A stretch of 64,000 nucleotides of DNA from SUG1106 sp051883095 (GTDB lineage Bacteria > Bacillota > Clostridia > Peptostreptococcales > Anaerovoracaceae): NCBI GenBank assembly GCA_051883095.1, contig JBJETB010000019.1, positions 15,412 to 79,411 on the forward strand, given 5' to 3'. This document shows, piece after piece, positions 16,386 through 25,641 of the stretch (within the stretch, counting starts at the first letter, position 1; every line of letters starts with the position of its first letter). The translations under genes and the position numbers were made by a program. The notes beneath the pieces were generated by a model. That model searched no databases. It had not been told where the DNA came from and saw nothing but the letters and a program-made list of their open reading frames with translations.

Positions 16386-16420
16386 AAAACCCCGAAATCC
16401 ACAAGGATTTCGGGGTATTT
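16386..16420 (+). terminator. Terminator of the CnaB adhesin gene
   Basis: AAAACCCCGAAATCC and GGATTTCGGGGTATTT form an 11-bp stem with an ACAA loop, about 100 bases after the stop. The core CCCCGAAA/TTTCGGGG is the same as in the terminator at 12632. Confidence 0.85.
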
Positions 16421-16458
16421 CAGTCTCTCTAACTTTTTCGGTGATTTGAACTGTGTTC

Positions 16459-16577
16459 TTTTTTACAACATGACGCTCATATCGCCCTTTAAATCGTATC
16501 TGAAAAGTCGTGAATGTTGTACTTTTTTTGACTTCGCAGAATTTTTACAACATATAATTAAATCATGTTGTAAAAAT
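16459..16577. repeat. TGTTGTAAAA alternating dyads, cluster 1
   Basis: Four units alternate in direction: TTTTTTACAACATG (from 16459), ATGTTGTAC (from 16514), TTTTTACAACAT (16542-16553) and CATGTTGTAAAAA (16565-16577). Neighbouring units can pair as short hairpins. They occupy the gap between the adhesin terminator and the end of the FakA-like gene. The same family recurs at 36012 and 62538. Confidence 0.65.
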
Positions 16578-16621
16578 AACTATGCCCCCCTATTGAAGGG
16601 TGGTCATGATTTCAATAAAAC

Positions 16622-17539
16622 TTAAAGCTGCTGCAGCATATCGTCAACTTTACTGGATTTAATGGTTCCGTACCCGGAAGCTATGGAGAGTATCTTTTCG
16701 GGTACATTGGTGTGGATGTGAACCTTACATAATGAGCCGTTTGCTGCAAGAACAAAATAGTCACCCAGGGGCTCTGATTCCTGCCGCAGTATTTCAGGAT
16801 CAATGCCTGCATTCATATTCATTACAAATTCCGTACAATACCTGTAAGGAAGCATTGCCTCATCAGAACCGGAACCCTCAGAACGGGATTCGGCAGGAAG
16901 CCGCAGAACGGGGTACGGAGTGACATGAAGTTCGGGAGCGATACCTGAAAGAAAACCGTCCATCACCAGGCAGAAACCCAGGGCACCTGAATCAACCACC
17001 TGGTATGGCATAAGCACCTGATTCTGAAAAGGCGTCTGCATCAGTGCGGCATGGGCCTCATCGCAAATCCGTTTCATTATCTGACCGGCGTCTTCTGTTA
17101 TTTCCAGCATGGACATGCCCGCCTCAGCGCTGCGTGAAGCTACGGAAAGAATGGTTCCGGGCATTGGATTGGCAATGCCGTAAAAAGCTGTATCCGCTCC
17201 GCTTTTTATGGCCTCCGCAAGGTCCCGGCCGCTGATGATGTCCTTATCCGGAATCGCTTTTCTGAACCCTCCGAAAAAAAGTGTCAGAATAGTTCCGGAG
17301 TTGCCGTGGGAAAACTCAAGCAGATTAAGATATGCAGCTTCAAGAATCTCTGCGGGCGTTCCTGTGTCAGGCAGATGGTCTGCTGTTTTCTTTATGGTTA
17401 AGGCCATGTTGACACCGGTGTCACGATCTGCAACAGGAAAAAGATTAAGGGCGTTCAGCTTGTCCTTTTCGCGCTGAAGTATTTCTGATGCATGCATAAA
17501 GCTGTTATAAATTTGTTTTCCGTCAACTTCAAAAGACAT
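16622..17539 (-). CDS. DhaL/FakA-like kinase domain protein, short form
   Basis: 305 residues. The DAK2/DhaL ATP-binding signature is present as NLFPVADRDTGVNM (about 31-44; usual form PVPDGDTGTNM) and SHGNSGTILTLFFGGF (about 77). The region QVVDSGALGF matches the start of the FakA middle domain. FakA of the fatty-acid kinase is usually about 550 residues, and the C-terminal domain is absent here. It would phosphorylate a fatty acid held by a FakB partner. A DegV/FakB gene is divergent 163 bases away, which supports the pairing. Alternative: a kinase for another acyl substrate made in the adjoining cluster. Confidence 0.72.
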   Translation of the reverse strand: MSFEVDGKQIYNSFMHASEILQREKDKLNALNLFPVADRDTGVNMALTIKKTADHLPDTGTPAEILEAAYLNLLEFSHGNSGTILTLFFGGFRKAIPDKDIISGRDLAEAIKSGADTAFYGIANPMPGTILSVASRSAEAGMSMLEITEDAGQIMKRICDEAHAALMQTPFQNQVLMPYQVVDSGALGFCLVMDGFLSGIAPELHVTPYPVLRLPAESRSEGSGSDEAMLPYRYCTEFVMNMNAGIDPEILRQESEPLGDYFVLAANGSLCKVHIHTNVPEKILSIASGYGTIKSSKVDDMLQQL

Positions 17540-17702
17540 ATTTTACCTCTTACTTAATAGTTTTATCTACAAACCATTATAAATGTTTCGTCATGATGTA
17601 TCAATACCTATTGATTTGCTCGAAGCAATATATTATAATTATCGTGTCTAAGTATGAACATAACAAAGTTTGTTTCAAATTAATTAAGCATCGGAATAGT
17701 TT

Positions 17703-18572
17703 ATGAATAATAGAAAAAAGGTTGTACTGGTTACACATACGGGCAGTGATATGCCCCTTGCGGAAGCTGAAGCTTTAGGAATTTATATTATTCCGGACAA
17801 GGTGATTTTCGGCGATAAAGAATACCGCAATATGACAGAAATCACTGCGGAGGAATTTTATGAAAAACTGAATTCGGCAGCAGAACTTCCAACAAGCTCT
17901 CAGCCATCTGTGGGGGATTTTGTTAAAACCTTTCAGAAGGCGGCAGAGGATGCCGATGAAGTTTTGTGCCTTATGATTACTTCTAAAATGTCGGGATGTT
18001 ATCAGACTGCTGTTTCTGCAGCAAAGATGGTCAGCAGTATGGGACTGACAGCCCCTGTTTATGTATATGATACACAGCAGTGCTCTCACGGAATGGCGCA
18101 GATGGTTCGTGCCGCTGCAGTCATGGCGGAGGGAGGGTTTTCTGCGCATGAAATTATGGATGAACTGACACTGCTGCAGCACAGAATGGGAGTGTTTTTC
18201 GTTCTGGACTCTCTGGAAAATGCAAAAAAGGGAGGCAGGGTCGGTGCCATTACAGCTCACACTGTCAATATGCTGGGAATCAAACCGCTTCTGATGTTTT
18301 CCGACGGACTGGTGAGAGAGTTTGGCATATCACGTAATTTTGATTCGGGAATAAATAAAATAGTAAATCAGTTTATAAAGAAGGGCGACAGGTCGTATCC
18401 TGTGACGGTTTTTCATGCCGATGCTTCAGAGCGGGCAGAAGCGCTTCGGGAAAAGATTCTGCAAAGTGTTCCTGAGGCAATTATAAGAATAGAAACGGTT
18501 GGCCCTGTAATAGGTATCTACACAGGCAGCGGCTGTGCCGGAATCGCTTTTACGGAGAAAGAAGGTCTATGA
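17703..18572 (+). CDS. DegV/FakB-family fatty-acid-binding protein
   Basis: 289 residues with the DegV two-domain layout: an N-terminal VVLVTHTGSDMP loop (usually DSTADLP), TSSQPSVGDF near residue 62, ITSKMSGCYQTA (about 93), and a C-terminal domain beginning LENAKKGGRVG and ICGxGxGxG-like GIYTGSGCAGIAF near the end. FakB proteins bind a fatty acid and present it to FakA. The unusual HTGSD in place of DSTAD suggests an altered acyl or carboxylate pocket. It is the first gene of a plus-strand run and overlaps the next gene by four bases. Confidence 0.8.
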   Translation: MNNRKKVVLVTHTGSDMPLAEAEALGIYIIPDKVIFGDKEYRNMTEITAEEFYEKLNSAAELPTSSQPSVGDFVKTFQKAAEDADEVLCLMITSKMSGCYQTAVSAAKMVSSMGLTAPVYVYDTQQCSHGMAQMVRAAAVMAEGGFSAHEIMDELTLLQHRMGVFFVLDSLENAKKGGRVGAITAHTVNMLGIKPLLMFSDGLVREFGISRNFDSGINKIVNQFIKKGDRSYPVTVFHADASERAEALREKILQSVPEAIIRIETVGPVIGIYTGSGCAGIAFTEKEGL

Positions 18573-19090
18573 TCTGGGTTTTGACAGGAACGGCGGCATT
18601 CGTCATTCTGATTATTTTTGAAGTACAGAAATGCAGGAATGCCCTGAAGAACAGAACTGCTTTTAACCCGTGGTTTGTATTGGGTACTCTGATGCTGCTG
18701 TTATCTTTTGTCGGGATAGCCATGGACAACCATGCTGCAGGAGGAGCGAGACTCGTCTCAGGTATTGTGATTATGACTGCAGGTGTGCTGTCGTATATTA
18801 TAGTATTGACCGCAGGCCTTAAAAAGAGAGGATACCTTGAAGATGAACAGAATGCTTCAGTGAGCCGGAAAGGATTATACGGCAGGTTGCGTCATCCGGG
18901 TGTATGGAGTTTTCTGCTGTGCGGAGTGGGTTTCGGTATGGCGTTTACCGGCACAACAGGAAAGGCGCTATGGCTGGTTTTATTGAATTTGATATATACA
19001 TGGCTTCAGGACCGTTACTTTTTCCCTGTATATCTTAAAGGATATGAAGAATATAAGAGGGAGGTACCTTACCTGTTTCCAAAATTATAG
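18569..19090 (+). CDS. Isoprenylcysteine/phospholipid methyltransferase-like membrane protein
   Basis: 173 residues with about five membrane helices. The C-terminal part has the ICMT/PEMT SAM-binding pattern: GLYGRLRHPGVWSFLLCGVGFG (about 108-130) and, near the end, a GYEEYKREVPYLFP stretch. Such enzymes methylate lipid-linked carboxylates or amines at the membrane. Coupled by an ATGA overlap to the DegV gene and followed directly by a GH3-type ligase, it may methylate a lipid intermediate made by these neighbours. Substrate unknown. Confidence 0.72.
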   Translation: MIWVLTGTAAFVILIIFEVQKCRNALKNRTAFNPWFVLGTLMLLLSFVGIAMDNHAAGGARLVSGIVIMTAGVLSYIIVLTAGLKKRGYLEDEQNASVSRKGLYGRLRHPGVWSFLLCGVGFGMAFTGTTGKALWLVLLNLIYTWLQDRYFFPVYLKGYEEYKREVPYLFPKL

Positions 19091-19126
19091 ATGAAAACAG
19101 AATGCTGCAGAAAGGAGGTCGATGTT

Positions 19127-20755
19127 GTGCGTTTTAAAGAAAAACTGTTAAAATGCCAGCCCGGAGAAATCTGGGAGGAGTATTGTGGTTTTTTGGATTT
19201 ATCCATGGATGAATATATGAAGATACAATATCGCCTTCTCGACGAGCAGATTGATTTGTTTTCCAAATGTGGACTGGGGCAGAAGATTATGCACGGACAG
19301 AGACCGTCCGGAGTTGAGGAATTCCGGAGGACTGTGCCTCTGACCACCTATGAGGATTATGCGGAGATTCTGCTTAATAAGAAGAACTCCATGCTCCCTT
19401 CGGAACCGGTTATATGGCTGGAAACTACCTGGGAAAGCGGAAGTCACCCTAAGAAACTGGCGCCTTATACAAGGGAAATGCTGGACGTATACACATCCAA
19501 TATTCTGGCGGCTATGATATTGTCCACCAGCGATCAGAAGGGTAAATTCAGAGTGCATTCCGGAGACAAGGTTCTCTACGGTCTGGCGCCGCTTCCTTAT
19601 GCTACAGGGCTGTTTCCGCTGCTCATTGCACCGGAGATGGATATTCGATTTATGCCGTCCCTGGAAGATGCAAAGAAGCTGTCATTCAGTGAGCAGAACA
19701 AGGCCGGATTTTCTTCAGCACTTAAATGCGGTATTGACCAGTTTTTCGGTATGAGCAGTGTTGTATATACAATCACTCGCAATTTCGAAAACTTCGCATC
19801 TTCAGGTTCTGTTTCGCTTAAAAAGCTGTTGGGAATCAGGCCTAAGATGCTTTATCGCCTCATTAAGGCCAGATATTTATGCAATCGTGATAATCGTCCG
19901 ATGAAGCCGAAGGATCTGTTTGACCTGAAGGGCTTTGTATGTGTAGGAACTGATACTGAGCTTTTTAAAAATGAGCTTGAAGAGGCGTGGGGCAAGAGAC
20001 CTCTGGAAATTCACGGAGGAACTGAACCATCGTGCATGGGTACTGAAACATGGAGCCGGAACGGACTTGTTTTCTTTCCGGATAATGCGTTCTACGAATT
20101 CATTCCTAAGGATGAAATGCTCAGAAATGAAGAGGATCCGTCATATACACCGAAGACATATCTGATGAACGAGGTTCAGGCAAATCAGGAGTACGAAATT
20201 GTGCTGACGCTATTTAAAGGCGGAGCATTTATGAGATACAGACCGGGTGATATGTACCGCTGCCTTCGTACTGTCAACGAACGTGACGGTGTAATGCTGC
20301 CGCAGTTTGAGTATGTGGATCGGGTACCGTCAGTAATTGATATCGCAGGGTTTACACGTATAACTGAAAGCAGCATCAGCAGAGTTCTGCAGCTTTCCGG
20401 ACTGCCTGTAGGAGACTGGTTTGCTCTTAAGGAATATAACGGCGACAAGGTATCATTTATGCATTTCTATGTGGAAATCGATGTGAGCACTCCGGAGGCT
20501 GCATATTTGGACGAGCAGCTGATTCGTGAGCATTTCGGTGTATATTTCCGCCATTATGACCATGATTACAACGATCTAAAGCGTCTTTTGGGAGTGGAGC
20601 CTCTGATGGTTACCATTCTCCCTGTGGGGTCGCTTAAAAAATATGAGAATCGGTTTGGGAAAAAAATACGCAGAATCAATCCGTCCGCGCAGGACGTAAT
20701 TGATCTCCGTTATCTTCTGAATGAACCGATATGGCAGGGAGGTGCGAGACTGTGA
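19127..20755 (+). CDS. GH3-family acyl-adenylate amide synthetase-like protein
   Basis: 542 residues from GTG 19127, chosen because AAAGGAGG (19111-19118) is eight bases upstream; an ATG at 19091 lies before that site. The GH3 hallmarks are LTTYEDY near residue 75, the nucleotide-binding TTWESGSHPKK (GH3 form TSGTTxGxxK) near 103, a FVCVGTD...EIHGGTEPSCMGTE motif near 285-310 and a GDMYRC segment near 405. GH3 enzymes adenylate a carboxylate and join it to an amine, often an amino acid. The FakA/FakB-like neighbours suggest a fatty or lipid acid. Bacterial GH3 proteins are mostly uncharacterised. Its stop overlaps the next gene's GTG. Confidence 0.75.
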   Translation: MRFKEKLLKCQPGEIWEEYCGFLDLSMDEYMKIQYRLLDEQIDLFSKCGLGQKIMHGQRPSGVEEFRRTVPLTTYEDYAEILLNKKNSMLPSEPVIWLETTWESGSHPKKLAPYTREMLDVYTSNILAAMILSTSDQKGKFRVHSGDKVLYGLAPLPYATGLFPLLIAPEMDIRFMPSLEDAKKLSFSEQNKAGFSSALKCGIDQFFGMSSVVYTITRNFENFASSGSVSLKKLLGIRPKMLYRLIKARYLCNRDNRPMKPKDLFDLKGFVCVGTDTELFKNELEEAWGKRPLEIHGGTEPSCMGTETWSRNGLVFFPDNAFYEFIPKDEMLRNEEDPSYTPKTYLMNEVQANQEYEIVLTLFKGGAFMRYRPGDMYRCLRTVNERDGVMLPQFEYVDRVPSVIDIAGFTRITESSISRVLQLSGLPVGDWFALKEYNGDKVSFMHFYVEIDVSTPEAAYLDEQLIREHFGVYFRHYDHDYNDLKRLLGVEPLMVTILPVGSLKKYENRFGKKIRRINPSAQDVIDLRYLLNEPIWQGGARL

Positions 20756-23268
20756 CTTCCCTGAATGATCTGATGTTTACGCTTATACCTATGATCGCCA
20801 TCATAGCGAATGTATTTTTGCTGTTTACACTTCTGTCTGCAAAAAAGGATTCCTCAGTCAAAGCCTTTATGGGGCTGCTTGTGGCCTTCCTTTTGTGGTC
20901 GGTAGGTGCGTTTTTTATGCGATGTCAGATGTATCCCGGCACAGATTTCTGGTGGAAGATATCATTGACCGGTATATTTATGGTGCCGTATTTGTATTAT
21001 TTGCTGTTTGCGGCGTATACAGAGCAGAGAGGAAACTTCTTTAAGCTGCTTCTGGGTGCGGGAACACTGATAATGGTGGTTCTTAATTTCTTTAACGTGT
21101 TCATGACAGCACCTGTTCTGACCGTAACAGATGGGCAGAGTGTTTCTGATTATTCCGTAAAGTGGCCGGCAGTATTTCCGTTAGCTTTGACTCTGATGAT
21201 TTTTATCTGTATCGGAAAGATGCTTTTTAAGACAGTTAAAGAGCAGGATATGCCAATCCGCTACCTGATGCCTCTGTTTGCAGGTATTTTCATTATGCTG
21301 GTAGGAATATGCATCAATACGATTTTTACATCCCTGCCTACTGACACATTGGGATGCGCTTTAAACGCAATCTGCATTTATTACGCTTTTTATAAAAAAC
21401 GCTTCTATGCACTGAGCCAGATTACATCAAAAGGATCGATGTATGTAATATCAATTCTGCTTATCGGACTGGCTGTTTCCAGATTTTACAAGATAGCGGA
21501 GGGCGCTCTGAAGGGGCATATTTCTGACGGAATATCTGTAGACATCAGGCTGATTGTCACCGTGTTATGTTCGGCACTGGCTATTTTACTGTTTATTGGC
21601 CTGAACAAGCTGAACGAAGGGTTATTTGTCAAGGATCAGCTTCGCAGAGATGACAGAGTTCATGAGTTTTCATCGGGGATTAATTCAACTCTCCATACCG
21701 ATGAAATTCTCATCCGGTTTGCCGATCTGGTGCAGAAAGAGATCCCTATAGACCATATGTATATATGTATGTATGACGACGACATTCAGGCTTTCACATC
21801 AGATGTGAAAATTCAAAGCCTGGAAATGCCGATATCCCTGCGCAGAGATCATCCTCTGGTTGAGAGGCTGGAGAAAACAAGAGGTGGAATCCTATATGCG
21901 GATTTTCAGAAAACTGCGGCATACAAGAGCATGTGGGAAAAAGAAAAGATGCAGCTTTCAGCGGCACATGCAGCATATATTCTGCCTTTCTTCGGAGAAA
22001 AACAGATTTTGGGCTTTGCTATTTTTTCGGAGAAAGATAATCATAAACCATATACTTATGAGGAGATCAACTTCCTTGAGTCGGTTGGCTCTGTAGCATC
22101 TATTGCGCTTAAAAATGCGGTATTGTATCAGGTGCTTGAAAAAGAAGCGCTGCTGGATTCTTTAACAGGGCTGCTTAACCGGAGAACTTTTAATAAGAGA
22201 ATAGAGGAGCAGTTTGAGAAAAAAGCAGCTCCGATTACACTTGTGCTGTTTAATCTGGATGATTTTAGTCTGTATAATGAGCTGTACGGCAGTGATGAAG
22301 GTGACCGGATGCTTATCCGCTTCGGAAAGATGCTGGAGGAGGTTTTTGGCAGCGGATCGATTATTGCAAGATACGGTGGAAAAGAATTTGCAGTTCTGCT
22401 CCCGTTTTGTGATGCATTGACAGCAAAGGAACTGGCAGAGAGGGTGCAGAATGTCCTTAGAGACCATATTGCCCGGAGCAGGGAAAGCGTTAAGAAATTC
22501 CTGACCTTTTCAGCAGGAATCTGCAGTTATCCGACGGTGGCTTCCAATGAAAACCAGTTGATTTCGTATGCGAATATGGCTGTTTTTCAGGTGAAACATC
22601 ATGGTAAAAACAGCATCAAAACATATGATGCTCATATGATGCAGCAGGAAGATGATTGTGACGGAAAAGAATATGACGGAAAAGGAATAGAAGGCCTTAC
22701 ATCTACAATTTATGCTCTTACTGCGGCAATTGATGCAAAGGATCATTATACTTTCAATCACTCCCAGTGCGTTTCGAAATATGCGACATGCCTTGCAGAA
22801 AGTGCCGGCTTTGATGCGGACCTTGTGGAGATAATTCGTCAGGCAGGACTGCTTCACGATATAGGAAAGATCGGAATACCGGACAGCATTCTTACCAAGC
22901 AGGGGAAGCTGTCTAACGAAGAGTTTGCAATTATGCGTCAGCATGTTGAACGTTCCATTGAGATGATCCGACATTTACCGTCTCTTGATTATGTGATTCC
23001 GGCCGTGCTCGGACACCATGAACGGTTTGACGGAAAGGGCTATCCGAGGGGAATCTCAGGTGAGGATATTCCGATAAGTGCCAGATGCCTGACTGTTGCG
23101 GATGCTTTTGATGCTATGGTATCTAAGCGTTCGTATAAGAATAAGATGCCGGTGGAAAAAGCCTTAGAGGAAATCGAAAGAAATCTTGGCACACAGTTCG
23201 ACCCTGATTTAGGCAGACTGTTCATCAATCTGGTAAGAAATGGAACAATAGAGGCTATAGACTACTAG
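20752..23268 (+). CDS. Membrane GGDEF (degenerate) / HD-GYP c-di-GMP protein
   Basis: 838 residues from GTG 20752: GGGAGG stands nine bases upstream and the GTGA overlaps the GH3 stop. In order: seven or eight membrane helices (1-290, 7TM histidine-kinase-like sensor); a GAF-like domain (about 300-465); a GGDEF domain whose active loop reads RYGGKEF (about 541-547), with Lys at the catalytic Asp/Glu position, so cyclase activity is doubtful; and an HD-GYP domain with HDIGKIG (about 702), H-x..GHHE and GKGYP (about 762) intact. The likely net activity is c-di-GMP hydrolysis. It sits between two surface-protein loci and could set the signal read by the four riboswitches. It is also the last gene of the lipid-type cluster. 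Confidence 0.85.
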   Translation: MTSLNDLMFTLIPMIAIIANVFLLFTLLSAKKDSSVKAFMGLLVAFLLWSVGAFFMRCQMYPGTDFWWKISLTGIFMVPYLYYLLFAAYTEQRGNFFKLLLGAGTLIMVVLNFFNVFMTAPVLTVTDGQSVSDYSVKWPAVFPLALTLMIFICIGKMLFKTVKEQDMPIRYLMPLFAGIFIMLVGICINTIFTSLPTDTLGCALNAICIYYAFYKKRFYALSQITSKGSMYVISILLIGLAVSRFYKIAEGALKGHISDGISVDIRLIVTVLCSALAILLFIGLNKLNEGLFVKDQLRRDDRVHEFSSGINSTLHTDEILIRFADLVQKEIPIDHMYICMYDDDIQAFTSDVKIQSLEMPISLRRDHPLVERLEKTRGGILYADFQKTAAYKSMWEKEKMQLSAAHAAYILPFFGEKQILGFAIFSEKDNHKPYTYEEINFLESVGSVASIALKNAVLYQVLEKEALLDSLTGLLNRRTFNKRIEEQFEKKAAPITLVLFNLDDFSLYNELYGSDEGDRMLIRFGKMLEEVFGSGSIIARYGGKEFAVLLPFCDALTAKELAERVQNVLRDHIARSRESVKKFLTFSAGICSYPTVASNENQLISYANMAVFQVKHHGKNSIKTYDAHMMQQEDDCDGKEYDGKGIEGLTSTIYALTAAIDAKDHYTFNHSQCVSKYATCLAESAGFDADLVEIIRQAGLLHDIGKIGIPDSILTKQGKLSNEEFAIMRQHVERSIEMIRHLPSLDYVIPAVLGHHERFDGKGYPRGISGEDIPISARCLTVADAFDAMVSKRSYKNKMPVEKALEEIERNLGTQFDPDLGRLFINLVRNGTIEAIDY

Positions 23269-23539
23269 CTCAGTTTTCTGTGCACATAACAAATTAAAGC
23301 ATGAAGAGGGTGTCCCAGCGGACAGAAATGTTTCGCCGGGGCATTTTTTTGCGCTTTTTTACGAAATTGGCAGAGTTGGGTCGAAAGAACACTAACGGAT
23401 GCCACTTTACGGCAGAGGGAGTCGGGTATATCTTTTTTTATGTAGACCACTTTGGCAAAGGGAGTATTGCCGAAATGGTATTTTTACTGGAGGAAAGGGG
23501 ACGATAATTTGAGAGATATGATAAAAGGGGGATAATTAT
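23269..23539 (+). other. Intergenic leader before the vWA surface protein
   Basis: Holds the hairpin TGTCC/GGACA after the HD-GYP gene, T-rich runs at 23345 and 23430, and GGCAA/TTGCC (23454-23471). I looked for a c-di-GMP-I or -II fold and could not build one. A ribosome site AAAAGGGGG precedes the ATG at 23540. Confidence 0.4.
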
Positions 23540-25483
23540 ATGAGGAAATTTTTTGCGATCACTTTGATTGCAATGATGCTGACGTGCTTTATGCCGTCGG
23601 CGGCGTTTGGTGCCACCAGCGAAGAAGAAACTATTATATCTGCAGATTGTTCGAAAACAGCAACTGAATTGACTTCGGATTACAAGTCTGATGTAACATT
23701 ATCATTCCCATCTGAGGAGACGGAGCTTGTAACAGATATCGTGTTTGTACTGGATAAATCAACAAGTGCAGAACTTGAACAAAAGGCACTTGATATGCTG
23801 AAAGACTTAAAAAGCAGAGTTGATTATACAGGTGCAAAAGTAAAAGTTGGAGTGGTTATTTTTAACAAGGAAACCCATCCCTATGGTTTTTATGATCTGA
23901 GCAAAGAGTATGATGACATAGAAAGTGCAATTGAAACAGAAATCAAAAGTGGAACCAATCTCCATGCAGGATTATTGACAGGAAAAGAAATGCTTGATGG
24001 AGACACGAGTGTACCTGCAGAACGAAAATATTTAATTACGGTCAGTGATGGTATCACATATATGTTTAACACTGAGCCAACTGCGATTGCATTGTCTAAC
24101 GGAGATAGCGACAAGTCAGAAAGCGCCTTTGCAGGACCGGACAACTGGGGTGTGAAATATGAAAATAATTCTTTAATACCGGGAGACTGGACAGAATGGT
24201 TGAAAGATATTGGCAGTAAGGTTGCTTCAGATGGAAACAAATATGATATGCCATATGATCAAATAAAAATTGGGGAGACGAAAGAGAAGTATCTTACTAA
24301 AGCGACTTCACAGGAACATGCAATGTCTATTGACAAAGCTTTATATTTGTCAAACCAGGTATATCAGGAGGCCAAAGAAGAAGGATACCATTGCTTTGCA
24401 ATGTGTGCTGACACATCATCGTACAATCAGTATGCATGGGGGCCGTCATTTATACGTTACCTGGCGGGAGATAAAACAGTTTCTTTTGATGATATAGAAA
24501 GACATGTTGTCTATGCTGTATCAGAGAATTCTGTTGTAAAGGATTTCATAGGAAAGGGTATTGATAACCTGAACTGCCAATATAATTTTGATTTCGTGCA
24601 GGATTATAATATGGTTGTGAAGGTTGGTGAAAAAGTCTACACCTGCAATGAACCTGAAAAAAATGAAGAAACCGGTACAATGACTTATGTTTTTACACGT
24701 GAAAATGACAATGCTAATTTCAAACTTGTGTATTACCCGGGAGAAAATGAGCACTTTGAATGGTATATTAATCAGCCGATTACCAATTTTGAAAGAGTAC
24801 AGCTGACATTCCAGGTGAAGCTTACAAATCCTTCGGGCGTAGAAGGAACTCATAATGTATACACTAACGATGGTCATGCTGTTTTAATACCAACAGATAG
24901 CACAGGTATGCAGGGAAATTCCGTGAAATTTCCAATTCCTCAGGTTTCGTATACAGTAAAAAAGGCTGAGCCTCCTGTACCAATTTATCCGACATACACT
25001 TCTGTTTCAGTTCACAAGGAATGGAAACTGGATGATGGAGGCGCAGCAGCAGATTCTGTAACTGTTCAGCTTTACAGGAACGGAGTGAAATATCCGGGAG
25101 GAGAGGTAACACTCAGCAAAGATAATAACTGGAGTCATACATGGAGACCTGTATATGCATATGGCGATGTATGGACTGTGGAAGAAGTGAATGTGCCGGA
25201 AGGCTTTACTGCAACTGTGACGAAAGCCGCGTATTTGAATGATTTCACTGTTGTCAATGATGATGTGAAACCGTGTCCTGCTGATCCGACAGACCCGACA
25301 GAACCTGAAAAGCCTGCCAAGCCGGAAAAACCTTGCAAGCCGGAAAAACCTTGCAAGCCGGACACCGAAGTTCCTAAGACAGGTGATGCTGCTCCGGACG
25401 TTATGCTTATAAACACCTTCGCACTTACCCTTTCCGCGTTAGGTGGAATGCTGATCTGGTACAGAAAAAAAGCAAAAAGATAA
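23540..25483 (+). CDS. Sortase-anchored vWA-domain surface protein
   Basis: 647 residues. In order: signal peptide (MRKFFAITLIAMMLTCFMPSAAFG); a von Willebrand A domain (about 65-365) with a complete MIDAS, namely DKSTS near 72, Thr in SGTN near 139 and Asp in VSDG near 165; a beta-rich middle region; a linker AEPPVPIYP (476-484); a CnaB-type domain (TSVSVHKEWKLDD...EEVNVPEGF, about 486-565); a Pro/Lys/Cys stalk with KPEKPCKP repeats; the VPKTGD sorting signal, a hydrophobic helix and KKAKR. It resembles a pilus-tip or adhesin subunit. EPPVP differs by one residue from the NPPVP site cut by PPEP-1, and cutting there would release the vWA head. The Cys in the stalk is unusual for a wall protein. 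Confidence 0.83.
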   Translation: MRKFFAITLIAMMLTCFMPSAAFGATSEEETIISADCSKTATELTSDYKSDVTLSFPSEETELVTDIVFVLDKSTSAELEQKALDMLKDLKSRVDYTGAKVKVGVVIFNKETHPYGFYDLSKEYDDIESAIETEIKSGTNLHAGLLTGKEMLDGDTSVPAERKYLITVSDGITYMFNTEPTAIALSNGDSDKSESAFAGPDNWGVKYENNSLIPGDWTEWLKDIGSKVASDGNKYDMPYDQIKIGETKEKYLTKATSQEHAMSIDKALYLSNQVYQEAKEEGYHCFAMCADTSSYNQYAWGPSFIRYLAGDKTVSFDDIERHVVYAVSENSVVKDFIGKGIDNLNCQYNFDFVQDYNMVVKVGEKVYTCNEPEKNEETGTMTYVFTRENDNANFKLVYYPGENEHFEWYINQPITNFERVQLTFQVKLTNPSGVEGTHNVYTNDGHAVLIPTDSTGMQGNSVKFPIPQVSYTVKKAEPPVPIYPTYTSVSVHKEWKLDDGGAAADSVTVQLYRNGVKYPGGEVTLSKDNNWSHTWRPVYAYGDVWTVEEVNVPEGFTATVTKAAYLNDFTVVNDDVKPCPADPTDPTEPEKPAKPEKPCKPEKPCKPDTEVPKTGDAAPDVMLINTFALTLSALGGMLIWYRKKAKR

Positions 25484-25508
25484 ATAAAACTTTTGTTGTT
25501 CCTTTTCC

Positions 25509-25549
25509 AAAAGCACCTTGGGGCATTAAACAAGCTTCAGGGTGCTTTT
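25509..25549 (+). terminator. Terminator of the vWA protein gene
   Basis: AAAAGCACC (25509-25517) pairs with GGTGCTTTT (25541-25549), followed by T-rich sequence. Confidence 0.75.
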
Positions 25550-25641
25550 ATTGTGCCTGCAGATTATTACTGTTGACAGAGTATGCTCGGGCACGGTAGA
25601 ATAAATGGAATCTGCAGTTAACAGAAAGGAAAGCATATAAT

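Noticed and set aside
23269..23539. A fifth c-di-GMP riboswitch before the vWA protein
   Set aside because: Some GGTCGAAAG and GGCAAAG fragments looked promising, but the joining sequences and helices of class I or II could not be assembled.
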